Shown: piece after piece, positions 7,649 through 14,680 of the stretch | How positions within the stretch are numbered: the first letter of the stretch is position 1 | Layout of the letters: each line of letters begins with the position of its first letter | Assembly: GCF_001419745.1 (NCBI RefSeq) | Contig: NZ_LIRJ01000027.1 | Coordinates: 3,913-43,769 of the forward strand | Origin: Streptomyces silaceus | Lineage (GTDB): Bacteria > Actinomycetota > Actinomycetes > Streptomycetales > Streptomycetaceae | DNA length: 39,857 nt | Direction of reading: 5' to 3' | The notes under the pieces: model-generated | The model's database searches: none | What the model was told of the DNA's origin: nothing | Seen by the model: only the letters and a program-made list of their open reading frames with translations | Program-made: the position numbers and the translations under genes

Positions 7649-8465
7649 CGATCCGTCCGTCCCGCAGCAGGCGTTCGAGCACGACGGCGATGCCGTCGTG
7701 CTCGTTCGAGAGGGTCAACTCGTCCGCCGCGAGCTTCAGTTCGTCGTGGGCGTTGGCCATGGCCACGCCGTGCGCCGCCCACATGAACATGGGGATGTCG
7801 TTGGGCATGTCCCCGAAGGCGACCGTGTCGTCGGCCGTCAGACCGAGCCGCTCGGCGGCCAGCGCGAGCCCGGTCGCCTTGGTCACCCCGCACGGCTGGA
7901 GCTCCACGGTGCCGGGCCCCGACATCGTCACCGTCGCCAGCGAGCCCACCGCGCCCCGCGCCACCGCCGCCAACTCGTCGTCCGCGAGCGTCGGATGGCG
8001 CAGCAGCACCTTGCTGATCGGCGCCTCCCAGAGCACCCCGCGGCCCGGCACGCGCACCGCGGGCAGCGTGGGGTGCGGCATCTCGTACCCCGGCTCGATG
8101 AGCGTGAGGCCGTCCACGCCGTCCTGGTCCACGGCCGCGTAGACCTGTCCGACCTCCGCCTCGACCTTGCCGAGGGCGGCCTCGGCGAGCTCGCGGTCCA
8201 GGGTCACCGACCACTCCATGCGGTCCGCCCCGGCGTCGTACAGCTGCGCCCCCTGCCCGCAGACGGCCAGGCCGTCGTAGCCGAGGTCGTCGAAGAGGGG
8301 CCGCACGCGCGGCGCGGGCCTGCCGGTCACCACGAGGTGCCGTGCGCCCTCCTCCCTGCTGGCGGCCAGTGCCCGCCGCGACCGGTCCGAGACCGTGTCG
8401 TCGCCGCGCAGCAGCGTCCCGTCCAGGTCAGTGGCAATGAGGGCATATGCGTGGGGAGCGGCCAT
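7560..8465 (-). CDS. Cof-type HAD-superfamily phosphatase
   Basis: 301 residues. HAD motif I is DLDGTLL (Asp13 nucleophile, Asp15), motif II VVTGR, the motif III lysine lies in ISKVLLR/VTKATGL, and motif IV is GDMPNDIPMF. The Cof/Cap-type insert between motifs II and III is present. Such enzymes dephosphorylate small molecules such as sugar phosphates, nucleotides or cofactors; the substrate is not predictable. The start is ATG at 8463–8465 (MAAPHAYALIATDLDG), which places motif I at the usual distance. The last 28 or so residues (after LLRDGRIA) form an Arg/Pro/Ser-rich tail encoded opposite the 3' end of the hydrolase gene; they lie past the normal family end. Confidence 0.88.
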   Translation of the reverse strand: MAAPHAYALIATDLDGTLLRGDDTVSDRSRRALAASREEGARHLVVTGRPAPRVRPLFDDLGYDGLAVCGQGAQLYDAGADRMEWSVTLDRELAEAALGKVEAEVGQVYAAVDQDGVDGLTLIEPGYEMPHPTLPAVRVPGRGVLWEAPISKVLLRHPTLADDELAAVARGAVGSLATVTMSGPGTVELQPCGVTKATGLALAAERLGLTADDTVAFGDMPNDIPMFMWAAHGVAMANAHDELKLAADELTLSNEHDGIAVVLERLLRDGRIASPRSAGSASPTSGGRRPLRRPGTPPRSR

Positions 8466-8596
8466 GATCCAGAGAATACGGATCCTGGGCTCCACCGGAA
8501 GCGGCTTGACAAGGTGCGTGTGAAGCTGGGGGCGGCCGGGGCCTTCCTGGTTCACCAGAAAGTGGAAGATCCTATTCCGTTCGAAGGGCCGTGACC

Positions 8597-9082
8597 ATGC
8601 CTGATGCCTCCGCCGACGCCGGCGACGGCGTCTCCGGAGCCGCCGCCGGGACCTCCGACACCGTCGAAATCCCGATGCGCGGGCCGTCGGGTCGCCGGGT
8701 CCATCTGCGCGACCTGCTGCACCACGTCCCCGGGGACCGCTGGGCCTGGCACCTCCTCGAATTCACCGGAACCGGACGGATGCCGGGCGGCCGGCCGGTC
8801 CCGGAGGTCGAAGAGGCGGCCCTGGCGTCACCCACCGGACTCCCCTTCGACCGGCCCGCCCTGCGGGAGTTCGCGGACGGCGTCGAGCAGACCTGGGACC
8901 TGGTCCTGATCGCCCTCCCCGAGGGCGCCGGGCCCGATCCGGTGGCCGTGGCGGCCATGGATCTCTCCGGCAGCCTCTTCGTGATCGAGGCGCTCGACAG
9001 CACGAAGTGGCGGGTGACGGACCGCGGCACCGCACCCTCGCGGGCGCTGGCCGCGCTGCGCGCCTTCCGGGACCGGGACTGA
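8597..9082 (+). CDS. Hypothetical protein, about 161 residues
   Basis: Not recognised. After a Gly/Ala-rich N-terminus of about 20 residues there is a soluble mixed alpha/beta protein (PMRGPSGRRVHLRDLL, WDLVLIALPEG, GSLFVIEALDSTKWRVTDRG). No signal peptide, membrane span, cysteine motif or catalytic motif is visible. The ATG at 8597 is preferred over the in-frame GTG at 8591 because GAAGGG lies 8 nt before the ATG but only 2 nt before the GTG. It is divergent from the HAD gene, with a TTGACA hexamer at 8506–8511 in the 131-bp gap but no clear -10. The codon pattern is like its neighbours, so I take it as a real gene. Confidence 0.75.
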   Translation: MPDASADAGDGVSGAAAGTSDTVEIPMRGPSGRRVHLRDLLHHVPGDRWAWHLLEFTGTGRMPGGRPVPEVEEAALASPTGLPFDRPALREFADGVEQTWDLVLIALPEGAGPDPVAVAAMDLSGSLFVIEALDSTKWRVTDRGTAPSRALAALRAFRDRD

Positions 9083-9126
9083 GCCCGGACCGCCCTTCCG
9101 GGACCGGGACCGAGCCCGGACCCGCC
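9063..9126. terminator. Tandemly duplicated hairpin between convergent genes
   Basis: A roughly 31-bp unit is repeated head to tail. Each copy contains a CCGGG-N6-CCCGG hairpin (CCGGGACTGAGCCCGG, then CCGGGACCGAGCCCGG). The first copy carries the TGA stop of the 161-residue gene; in the second it reads CGA. The position between convergent genes suggests a bidirectional terminator. Confidence 0.6.
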
Positions 9127-9132
9127 CGTCCC

Positions 9133-10359
9133 TCACCCGTAATGCGCCGCCAAGTGCCGTGCCAGGCGCGGCGAGGCGAACTCCGTGCCGCACACGAAAC
9201 GCATCACCGGGCCGTACGACGAGCCGCCCAGCATGCCCGTGAAGTACAGGCCGGGCACCGACGAGACGTACCCCGCGCCCAGCTTCGGCGTGCCGCGGCT
9301 CGTCGCGAGACGGGCCCGCAGGCCGTGGCCGAGGAAGTCCATCGCCGCGAGGTCCACGCGGTACCCGGTCGCGGCGATGACGTGGTCGGCGCCGAGCTCC
9401 GCCAGGCGGCCGTTCAGCCGCTCGACCGACAGCACGGGCTGCCCGTCCCGCACGCGCGTGGACCTGATCCGGCGCACCTCGCGCACGTCGACCTTGCCCT
9501 CGAAGCGGTCCCGCAGCCACCACGCGCCCAGCGGGCCCAGGACGCGCCGCACCAGGAAGTGCCGTGCCGGAGACGGCAGGTGGCGGTACGGATCGGCGTG
9601 GTAGCTGAGCGCGTACAGCGACCAGGCCCGGCCGAAGGGCGACTCCGGGCGCAGCCTCGGCTGCCGCCACGGCGGCGCGCCGAAGGACACCGAGCCCCGG
9701 CCGCGGGCCACCACCCGCACGCGCGCGCCCGCCTCGGCGGCGAGCGCGGCCGTCTCCAGGGCGGACTGCCCGGCCCCCACCACGATCAGGTCGCGCCCCG
9801 AGAAGCGGGACAGGTCGTGGTGCTGGGAGCTGTGCGAGACGGGGCCGGTGGGGGCAGGTCCGTCCGGCACGGCCCCCGCGAGCTCGCGCGGCAGGCGCGA
9901 GAGCCCGGACAGGCCCGTCGCGACGACGACCGCGCGCGCGGTGAACTGCTCCCCCGAGTCCAGCTTCAGGTCGAAGCCGCCGGCGGGCCCCGCCGCTCCC
10001 GGGCCGCTCGCCACCCTGCGGTCGACCGAGACGACCCGCACCCGCTCCAGGGCGGGCACGAGCTTGTGCTGGAACCACTCCCCGTAGCCGACGAAGGTCT
10101 CCACCGGGATGATGTCCTCGTCCGTGACCAGGCGCGGGATGCCGGCCTCGTCGCAGTAGTCGACGAGGGTGTGGCCGCGCTGCGGGGCGTCGATGTTCGA
10201 GGCCGCGGGCGTCGACTTCAGCAGCATCCCCTGGGGCATGTGGGCGCGCCAGCTCACCATCGGCTCGCCGAACACCCGCACCGGGATGCCGCGCGCCCGT
10301 AGGTGGGCGGCGGTGGACAGGCCGTACGGCCCGGCCCCGATGACTGCTACCGGTTGCAT
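9133..10359 (-). CDS. FAD/NAD(P)-binding monooxygenase-like flavoprotein
   Basis: 408 residues. The N-terminal FAD-binding Rossmann motif is VIGAGPYGLSTAAHL (6–20). A second dinucleotide-binding motif VVGAGQSALETAAL lies at about 193–206, and ATG-type motifs occur at VVVATGLSG (145–152) and IAATGY. The arrangement is that of flavin-containing/N-hydroxylating monooxygenases, with SWRAHMPQGMLLKS before the NAD(P) domain. The substrate is unknown. Start: GTG at 10362 and ATG at 10359 are adjacent; the GGGAGGG site gives better spacing to the ATG. The ATP-grasp gene lies 175 bp upstream on the same strand, separated by a tandem-repeat tract, and the two may be co-expressed. Amine or amino-acid oxidation paired with ATP-dependent ligation is a reasonable inference, not demonstrated. 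Confidence 0.82.
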   Translation of the reverse strand: MQPVAVIGAGPYGLSTAAHLRARGIPVRVFGEPMVSWRAHMPQGMLLKSTPAASNIDAPQRGHTLVDYCDEAGIPRLVTDEDIIPVETFVGYGEWFQHKLVPALERVRVVSVDRRVASGPGAAGPAGGFDLKLDSGEQFTARAVVVATGLSGLSRLPRELAGAVPDGPAPTGPVSHSSQHHDLSRFSGRDLIVVGAGQSALETAALAAEAGARVRVVARGRGSVSFGAPPWRQPRLRPESPFGRAWSLYALSYHADPYRHLPSPARHFLVRRVLGPLGAWWLRDRFEGKVDVREVRRIRSTRVRDGQPVLSVERLNGRLAELGADHVIAATGYRVDLAAMDFLGHGLRARLATSRGTPKLGAGYVSSVPGLYFTGMLGGSSYGPVMRFVCGTEFASPRLARHLAAHYG

Positions 10360-10420
10360 CACGAAGTCCCTCCCCAGGACGTCACTCTGTACATGTGTCT
10401 ACTTCGTGGGGGTGCGTATT

Positions 10421-10506
10421 CCTGTCGTGTTCCTGGTGCGCGCCTGTCGTGCTCCTGGTGCGCTCCTGTGGTGCGGTGGTGCGCGCCTGTCGTGCGGTGG
10501 TGCGCG
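10421..10506. repeat. 21–22-bp tandem repeat, four units
   Basis: Units start at 10421, 10443, 10465 and 10486. They share CCTGT(C/G)GTG and GGTGCGC(G/T), with the middle being TTCCT, CTCCT or CG. Units 1–2 are 22 bp and units 3–4 are 21 bp. The tract lies between the ATP-grasp stop and the flavoprotein start. Confidence 0.85.
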
Positions 10507-10534
10507 CGCCGGGCCGTGACGGCCGTGCGTACGG

Positions 10535-11812
10535 CTACCTCGGCGTGGCGCCGCTGCCGCGGCGTTGGGTGCGCCACAGCTGGTAGAGGTGCTTCGCCCC
10601 CGGCCGGACGAACCGCGCGAGCATCGTGAAGAACGGCAGCATGTCGTCCGTGGCGAGCCACGCCAGCTCGGTGCCGCTCGCGCGGGCGGGCGCGTGCGGC
10701 GTCGTGTACCCGCTGCGGCGGTACGCGACGAGGGCGGGCAGGTCGATGTTCTCCACGACGTACCGATGGCCGGTGCGTTGGTTCCCCTCGGGGACCGCGC
10801 GTCCCGTCAGGTCGAGGTGCATGGCGCGGACGACGTCCATTCCCGAGTCACTCTCGAAGAGCCGGAACTGGGCGCCCATGCGGGGGTTGAAGTCGAGCAG
10901 TTTGTACTGACCGTCGCGCCGGTCGAAGCGCAGGTCCAGGTCGATGATGCCGGTGAAGCCGATCTGCTTGATGAAACGCGTCGTGAGGTCCGAGAGTTCC
11001 GGGTTGTCGACGACGTACGCGTTCGCCGTCATGCCCGCGTGCGGCGGCCAGGAGCGGACCTTGACGCCCGTGAACAACGCGCGCGGGACGGAGTCCGCGC
11101 CGAAGTACCCGTGCACGATCCAGTCCTCGGCCTCCTCCCTCGGCAGGTACTCCTGGAGGATCACGCCGGGCCGCTCGCCCCAGTCGCCCGCGAGCGCGAG
11201 CAGGCCCTCGGGGGTCCCGATGCGGGTGGTGCCGTTCACGGCGGGCCGTTTTCGGCGGGTGAACGCCTCACGGTTTTTGGCCACCACGGGAAAGCGCGCC
11301 GTGCGGGCGAACGCCTCGATGTCCGCCTGGCTCTCGGGGAACACCGCGGCGGGCGAGGCGATGCCGTGCTGCACGCACAGCTCGTGCAGTCCCTGCTTGC
11401 TGGCGAGGCGCCGGGGCAGTTCCGCTTCCACGCGCGGGAAGAGGAACCCGCCGAACCCGGAGTCCTGTGCCGACAGTTCGTCCTGGTGCTCGGCGATCAG
11501 GACGGCGGCCTCCTCGTCGGTGGGGATGAGGACGGCGGGCCTGCCGATCCCGCGGCCGACGCGGAGCAGCCCCTCCACCAGACGTTCCGGCTCTTCAGTG
11601 CCGGTGGTGGGCCAGGGGAAGGCGCGGGTGAGATGGCGGGACGCGGCGGCCGGAGTGTAACGGTCCTCCGTGATCGCGTACATGGGGACGCCGATCCTGC
11701 CGAGGCTTCTGATCGCGCCCACGCCGCCGTGGTGCAAGGGGTAGTCGCCGAACTTGACGATCAGTCCCGGGACATTCCGGTCCGGAGCGCACGGCACGTT
11801 GCTGATCTTCAT
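10535..11812 (-). CDS. ATP-grasp carboxylate–amine ligase
   Basis: 425 residues from the ATG at 11810–11812; an in-frame GTG at 11830 would add 6 residues, and neither has a strong ribosome site. An N-terminal Rossmann-like pre-ATP-grasp region (VPGLIVKFGDYPLHHGGVGAIRSLGRIGVPMYAI) is followed by an ATP-grasp fold with FPVVAKNREAF (nucleotide-binding lysine), VILQEYLPREEAEDWIVHGYF, and the Mg-binding end IDLDLRFD…YKLLDFNPRMGAQFR (Asp, Asn). The family links a carboxylate to an amine with ATP hydrolysis and is often annotated D-aspartate ligase-like or carboxylate–amine ligase. The substrate is not predictable. The C-terminal 60 residues are basic. It lies directly upstream of the flavoprotein and divergent from fahA. 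Confidence 0.82.
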   Translation of the reverse strand: MKISNVPCAPDRNVPGLIVKFGDYPLHHGGVGAIRSLGRIGVPMYAITEDRYTPAAASRHLTRAFPWPTTGTEEPERLVEGLLRVGRGIGRPAVLIPTDEEAAVLIAEHQDELSAQDSGFGGFLFPRVEAELPRRLASKQGLHELCVQHGIASPAAVFPESQADIEAFARTARFPVVAKNREAFTRRKRPAVNGTTRIGTPEGLLALAGDWGERPGVILQEYLPREEAEDWIVHGYFGADSVPRALFTGVKVRSWPPHAGMTANAYVVDNPELSDLTTRFIKQIGFTGIIDLDLRFDRRDGQYKLLDFNPRMGAQFRLFESDSGMDVVRAMHLDLTGRAVPEGNQRTGHRYVVENIDLPALVAYRRSGYTTPHAPARASGTELAWLATDDMLPFFTMLARFVRPGAKHLYQLWRTQRRGSGATPR

Positions 11813-11957
11813 GGCCAGGGGTCCCCCCACGTACGACCGATCCGACCCGGACCCACCCCGTCCGCGCCCCGCAAAGGACGCTAAGCCGGAATTGACCTCT
11901 CCAGCAAGCCTTATTCGGACATTACGAACTCTTTAGACACTGCCGAAACAGGGGGCT

Positions 11958-11974
11958 CCACACGTAACGTGTGG
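11958..11974. promoter_or_regulatory. Perfect palindrome upstream of fahA
   Basis: CCACACGT-A-ACGTGTGG, an 8+1+8 perfect inverted repeat ending 32 bp before the fahA start. It lies in the 193-bp region shared with the divergent ATP-grasp gene. The position suggests an operator for an unidentified regulator; no regulator gene is adjacent. Confidence 0.55.
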
Positions 11975-12005
11975 CCCATCCCTATGGAAAGCGAGGCAGG
12001 TACGC

Positions 12006-13340
12006 ATGTCCGAGCAGACCCCGCTCGACCCGGCCGCCGGTGACGCCACCGGACTCCCCGAGGGCGGCTCCACCGGCCTTCCCGAGGGCGGCTCCACCGG
12101 TCTCCCCGAAGGTGACCCCTTCGGCCTGCCCGAGGGCGACCCCTTCGGACCGCACAACCTCCCCTACGGCGTGTTCTCCCTGGCCGGAGAGGAGGGCGAC
12201 CGACGCAGGGTCGGGGTACGGCTCGGCTCGTACGTCCTGGACGCGGGCGCCGCGGCCGCCGCGCTCGGCTCCCCCTACGTCTCGCTCCTCGCGCGGCCCA
12301 CGCTGAACCCGCTGCTCGCCGCGGGCCGCACGGCCTGGTCCGACGTACGGCGCGCCCTGACCGCCTGGGTCACGGTCCCGTCCCACCGTGACACCGTGCG
12401 CCCCCTGCTGCACCCCCTCTCCGAAGTGACCCTGCACCTGCCGTTCGAGGTGGCCGACTACGTCGACTTCTACGCCTCGGAGAACCACGCGACGAATCTG
12501 GGCAAGATGTTCCGCCCGGACTCGCCGACCCCGCTGACGCCCAACTGGAAGCACTTGCCCATCGGTTACCACGGCCGCTCCGGCACCGTCGTGGTCTCCG
12601 GTACGGACGTCGTACGCCCCAGCGGCCAGCGCAAGACGCCCGCCGACGAGGCGCCGGTCTTCGGCCCGTCGGTCCGGCTCGACATCGAGGCGGAGGTCGG
12701 CTTCGTGGTCGGCGCGCCCTCGGCGCACGGAACTCCCGTCCCCCTGGCGGACTTCCGGGAGCACGTCTTCGGGCTCACGCTCCTCAACGACTGGTCCGCG
12801 CGCGACATCCAGGCCTGGGAGTACGTCCCGCTGGGGCCGTTCCTCGGCAAGTCCTTCGCCACCTCGGTCTCCGCGTGGATCACCCCGCTGGAGGCGCTGG
12901 ACGCGGCACGGGTCGCGCCCCCGGAGCGCACCCACGAACTCCTGCCCTACCTGGACGACTCGGCGGAGGCGTCGGACGAGCCCGGCGGCTACGACCTGCG
13001 CATCACGGTGACGCTGAACGGCCAGGTCATCTCCGAGCCGCCGTTCGCCGGCGTCTACTGGACGGCCGCGCAGCAGCTGGCGCACATGACGGTCAACGGC
13101 GCCTCGCTGCGCACCGGCGACCTGTACGGCTCGGGCACGGTCAGCGGCACCTCGGCCGACCAGTACGGCTCCCTGATCGAGATCACCTGGAACGGCCGCG
13201 ACCCCCTCGAACTCCCCGACGGCAAGCGGACGTTCCTGGAGGACGGCGACGAGGTCACGCTCTCCGCGTGGGCCCCGGGCCCCGGCGGAACCAAGGTGGG
13301 CCTCGGCGAGGTGACGGGACGGATCGTGGCGGGACGCTGA
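12006..13340 (+). CDS. fahA: Fumarylacetoacetase
   Basis: 444 residues. It cleaves fumarylacetoacetate to fumarate and acetoacetate, the last step of tyrosine/homogentisate catabolism, in the cytoplasm. Supporting motifs: NLPYGVFSL (N-terminal domain start), YVDFYASENHATNLGKMFRP (catalytic His and first metal Asp), LPIGYHGRSGTVVVSG, FGPSVRLDIEAEVGFVVG (metal-binding Glu pair), LLNDWSARDIQAWEYVPLGPFLGKSF, and a C-terminal GSLIEITWNGRDPLEL. The ATG at 12006 has GAGGCAGG upstream. Residues 15–46 are four copies of an eight-residue unit (TGLPEGGS, TGLPEGGS, TGLPEGDP, FGLPEGDP) inserted just before the conserved start, which is unusual. No other homogentisate-pathway gene is in the window. It probably has its own promoter in the divergent region with ATP-grasp. 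Confidence 0.95.
   Translation: MSEQTPLDPAAGDATGLPEGGSTGLPEGGSTGLPEGDPFGLPEGDPFGPHNLPYGVFSLAGEEGDRRRVGVRLGSYVLDAGAAAAALGSPYVSLLARPTLNPLLAAGRTAWSDVRRALTAWVTVPSHRDTVRPLLHPLSEVTLHLPFEVADYVDFYASENHATNLGKMFRPDSPTPLTPNWKHLPIGYHGRSGTVVVSGTDVVRPSGQRKTPADEAPVFGPSVRLDIEAEVGFVVGAPSAHGTPVPLADFREHVFGLTLLNDWSARDIQAWEYVPLGPFLGKSFATSVSAWITPLEALDAARVAPPERTHELLPYLDDSAEASDEPGGYDLRITVTLNGQVISEPPFAGVYWTAAQQLAHMTVNGASLRTGDLYGSGTVSGTSADQYGSLIEITWNGRDPLELPDGKRTFLEDGDEVTLSAWAPGPGGTKVGLGEVTGRIVAGR
12048..12143 (+). repeat. 24-bp tandem repeat in the 5' end of fahA
   Basis: Four in-frame 24-bp units (12048–12071, 12072–12095, 12096–12119, 12120–12143) encode TGLPEGGS-type octapeptides. The last two end in GACCCC and lead into the conserved FGPHNLPYG segment. 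Confidence 0.9.
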
Positions 13341-13362
13341 CCCCGCCGCCCCTCTTGCAGAT

Positions 13363-13371
13363 TTGTACCAA
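13363..13371. promoter_or_regulatory. Possible third GntR half-palindrome
   Basis: TTG-TAC-CAA, a short inverted repeat with the same TTG…CAA outline as the two stronger sites just downstream. Confidence 0.3.
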
Positions 13372-13373
13372 CT

Positions 13374-13386
13374 GCTTGACACAAGC
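13374..13386 (+). promoter_or_regulatory. GntR-type operator 1, includes TTGACA
   Basis: GCTTG-ACA-CAAGC is a perfect 5+3+5 palindrome upstream of the membrane-protein/GntR pair. It contains a consensus -35 hexamer TTGACA (13376–13381). Repressor binding here would block the promoter. I see no clear -10. Confidence 0.6.
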
Positions 13387-13413
13387 CCCCGAGCGAGGTG
13401 AACTTGTACTCAG

Positions 13414-13428
13414 CGCTTGATACAAGCG
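13414..13428 (+). promoter_or_regulatory. GntR-type operator 2
   Basis: CGCTTG-ATA-CAAGCG is a perfect 6+3+6 palindrome with the same core as operator 1. Its centre is 41 bp away, about four helical turns, on the same face of the DNA. It suits autoregulation by the YtrA-type repressor encoded at 14256–14648. Confidence 0.65.
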
Positions 13429-13485
13429 GGCGCTGAGCACAGGGCCGGACCGACCACCCGGCCCCACTCACTCGGGGGTTCATCC

Positions 13486-14259
13486 ATGCACGGCACCGAT
13501 ACCGACACCCGCACCGCACCACCGCTCCCACCGGAGACGGCCGCGCGCTCCCGCGTGGATCTCTGCGCCCGCTGGGCCGGCCTCGCCGCCGGAGCCGCCG
13601 CGGCGTGGGCGGTGGCCTCGCGCGACGGCGGCCTGGGCATCGGGATCCTGTACGCCATACCGGCGTTCGGCCTGTGCGCCGTCGCCGGCGTCCTGCTCGG
13701 CGACGCGCTCACCCCGCCGCCGCGCGGGCCGGTCCGCAGCGCGGGCCTCACCCCGCGCAGGGCCCGGGACTACGTGCCGCCCCGCGTGACACGCTTCCTC
13801 GCCGCACAGGCGCTCGCGCTCGTCGCCCTCCTCGCCGTGGCGGCGGCCGTCGCCGCGCCGGACGACCAGGGCCGCGCCGGGCGCTCCCTCTCCGCCACCT
13901 GCCAGGGCATGACGGAGACGGTCGGCCCCTGGCCCGGACTCTTCTACGGCGCCCCGGTCCTGATCTCGCTCGCCGTCGGCACGGCCGCCTGCGCGTGGTC
14001 CCTGCGCCGGATCGCCCGGCGCCCCTCGGAGGAACAGCCGCGCCGCGACCGGGCGTTGGCGATCACGGCGGCCTGGGGCCTGCTGGTCTCCACCCCGCTG
14101 CTCGGCGCCGCCACGTTCGCCTCCGGCGCCCTGCTGAGCCTCGACTGCATGGGCGCGTCCGGCTCGGCCTGGCTCCTGATCCCGGTGGCGCTCTGTGCCA
14201 TGGCCACGATGACGTGGTGCCTGACCACGATCGTCTCCCCCCGGGCCGACCGCCGATGA
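13486..14259 (+). CDS. Multi-pass membrane protein of unknown function
   Basis: 257 residues. A Thr-rich N-terminus (MHGTDTDTRT) precedes about six hydrophobic segments: roughly residues 27–45, 50–70, 105–125, 145–165, 190–210 and 225–245. A short arginine-rich loop (RRIARRPSEEQPRRDRA) separates the last two from the rest. No catalytic or transporter motif is recognisable. The start is ATG at 13486 with GGGGG 8 nt upstream. Its stop overlaps the start of the GntR gene by 4 nt (ATGA), so the two are translationally coupled. Such membrane-protein/YtrA pairs are commonly repressed by their own GntR partner, and two palindromic sites lie upstream. The role of the protein itself is unknown. Confidence 0.8.
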   Translation: MHGTDTDTRTAPPLPPETAARSRVDLCARWAGLAAGAAAAWAVASRDGGLGIGILYAIPAFGLCAVAGVLLGDALTPPPRGPVRSAGLTPRRARDYVPPRVTRFLAAQALALVALLAVAAAVAAPDDQGRAGRSLSATCQGMTETVGPWPGLFYGAPVLISLAVGTAACAWSLRRIARRPSEEQPRRDRALAITAAWGLLVSTPLLGAATFASGALLSLDCMGASGSAWLLIPVALCAMATMTWCLTTIVSPRADRR

Positions 14260-14648
14260 CGGGCGAGGGTGCGGGCCCCGCCGTCCGGGTCGACACCACG
14301 AGCCCCGTGCCGCCCTACGAACAGATCCGGGCCCAGCTCGCCGCCCTGATCACCTCGGGCCGCCTCCCCCAGGGCGAACGCCTCCCACCCGTCCGCCAAC
14401 TGGCCGCCGACCTGGGCCTCGCGGCGGGCACGGTGGCCCGCGCCTACCGCGAACTGGAATCGGCCTCCCTGATCCAGACCCGCCGAGGCGCCGGCACGAA
14501 GGTGGCCCCGCTCCCGGCGGGCCCGTCCCACCCCGACCCGGACCACCTGGCGCTCCTGGCCCGCGAGTTCACCCGAACGACCCGCGCCCTGGGAGCGACG
14601 GACACGGAGGTACTGCAAGCGGTGAAGGAGGCATTGGCCGAGAGCTGA
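14256..14648 (+). CDS. GntR family regulator, YtrA subfamily
   Basis: 130 residues, short as in the YtrA subfamily. The winged helix-turn-helix spans about residues 17–82: PPYEQIRAQLAALITSGRL, then LPPVRQLAADLGLAAGTVARAYRELE (recognition helix) and LIQTRRGAGTKV (wing). The C-terminal 45 residues form a short helical dimerisation tail rather than a large ligand domain. The ATG at 14256 overlaps the preceding stop. It is likely the repressor of its own operon through the palindromes at 13374–13386 and 13414–13428. The trigger is unknown; YtrA-type regulators often respond to cell-envelope stress. The gene is convergent with recQ, 32 bp apart, with no strong hairpin between them. Confidence 0.88.
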   Translation: MTGEGAGPAVRVDTTSPVPPYEQIRAQLAALITSGRLPQGERLPPVRQLAADLGLAAGTVARAYRELESASLIQTRRGAGTKVAPLPAGPSHPDPDHLALLAREFTRTTRALGATDTEVLQAVKEALAES

Positions 14649-14680
14649 GGACCGAGGACGGAGGGCTTGAGAGCCAAGGG

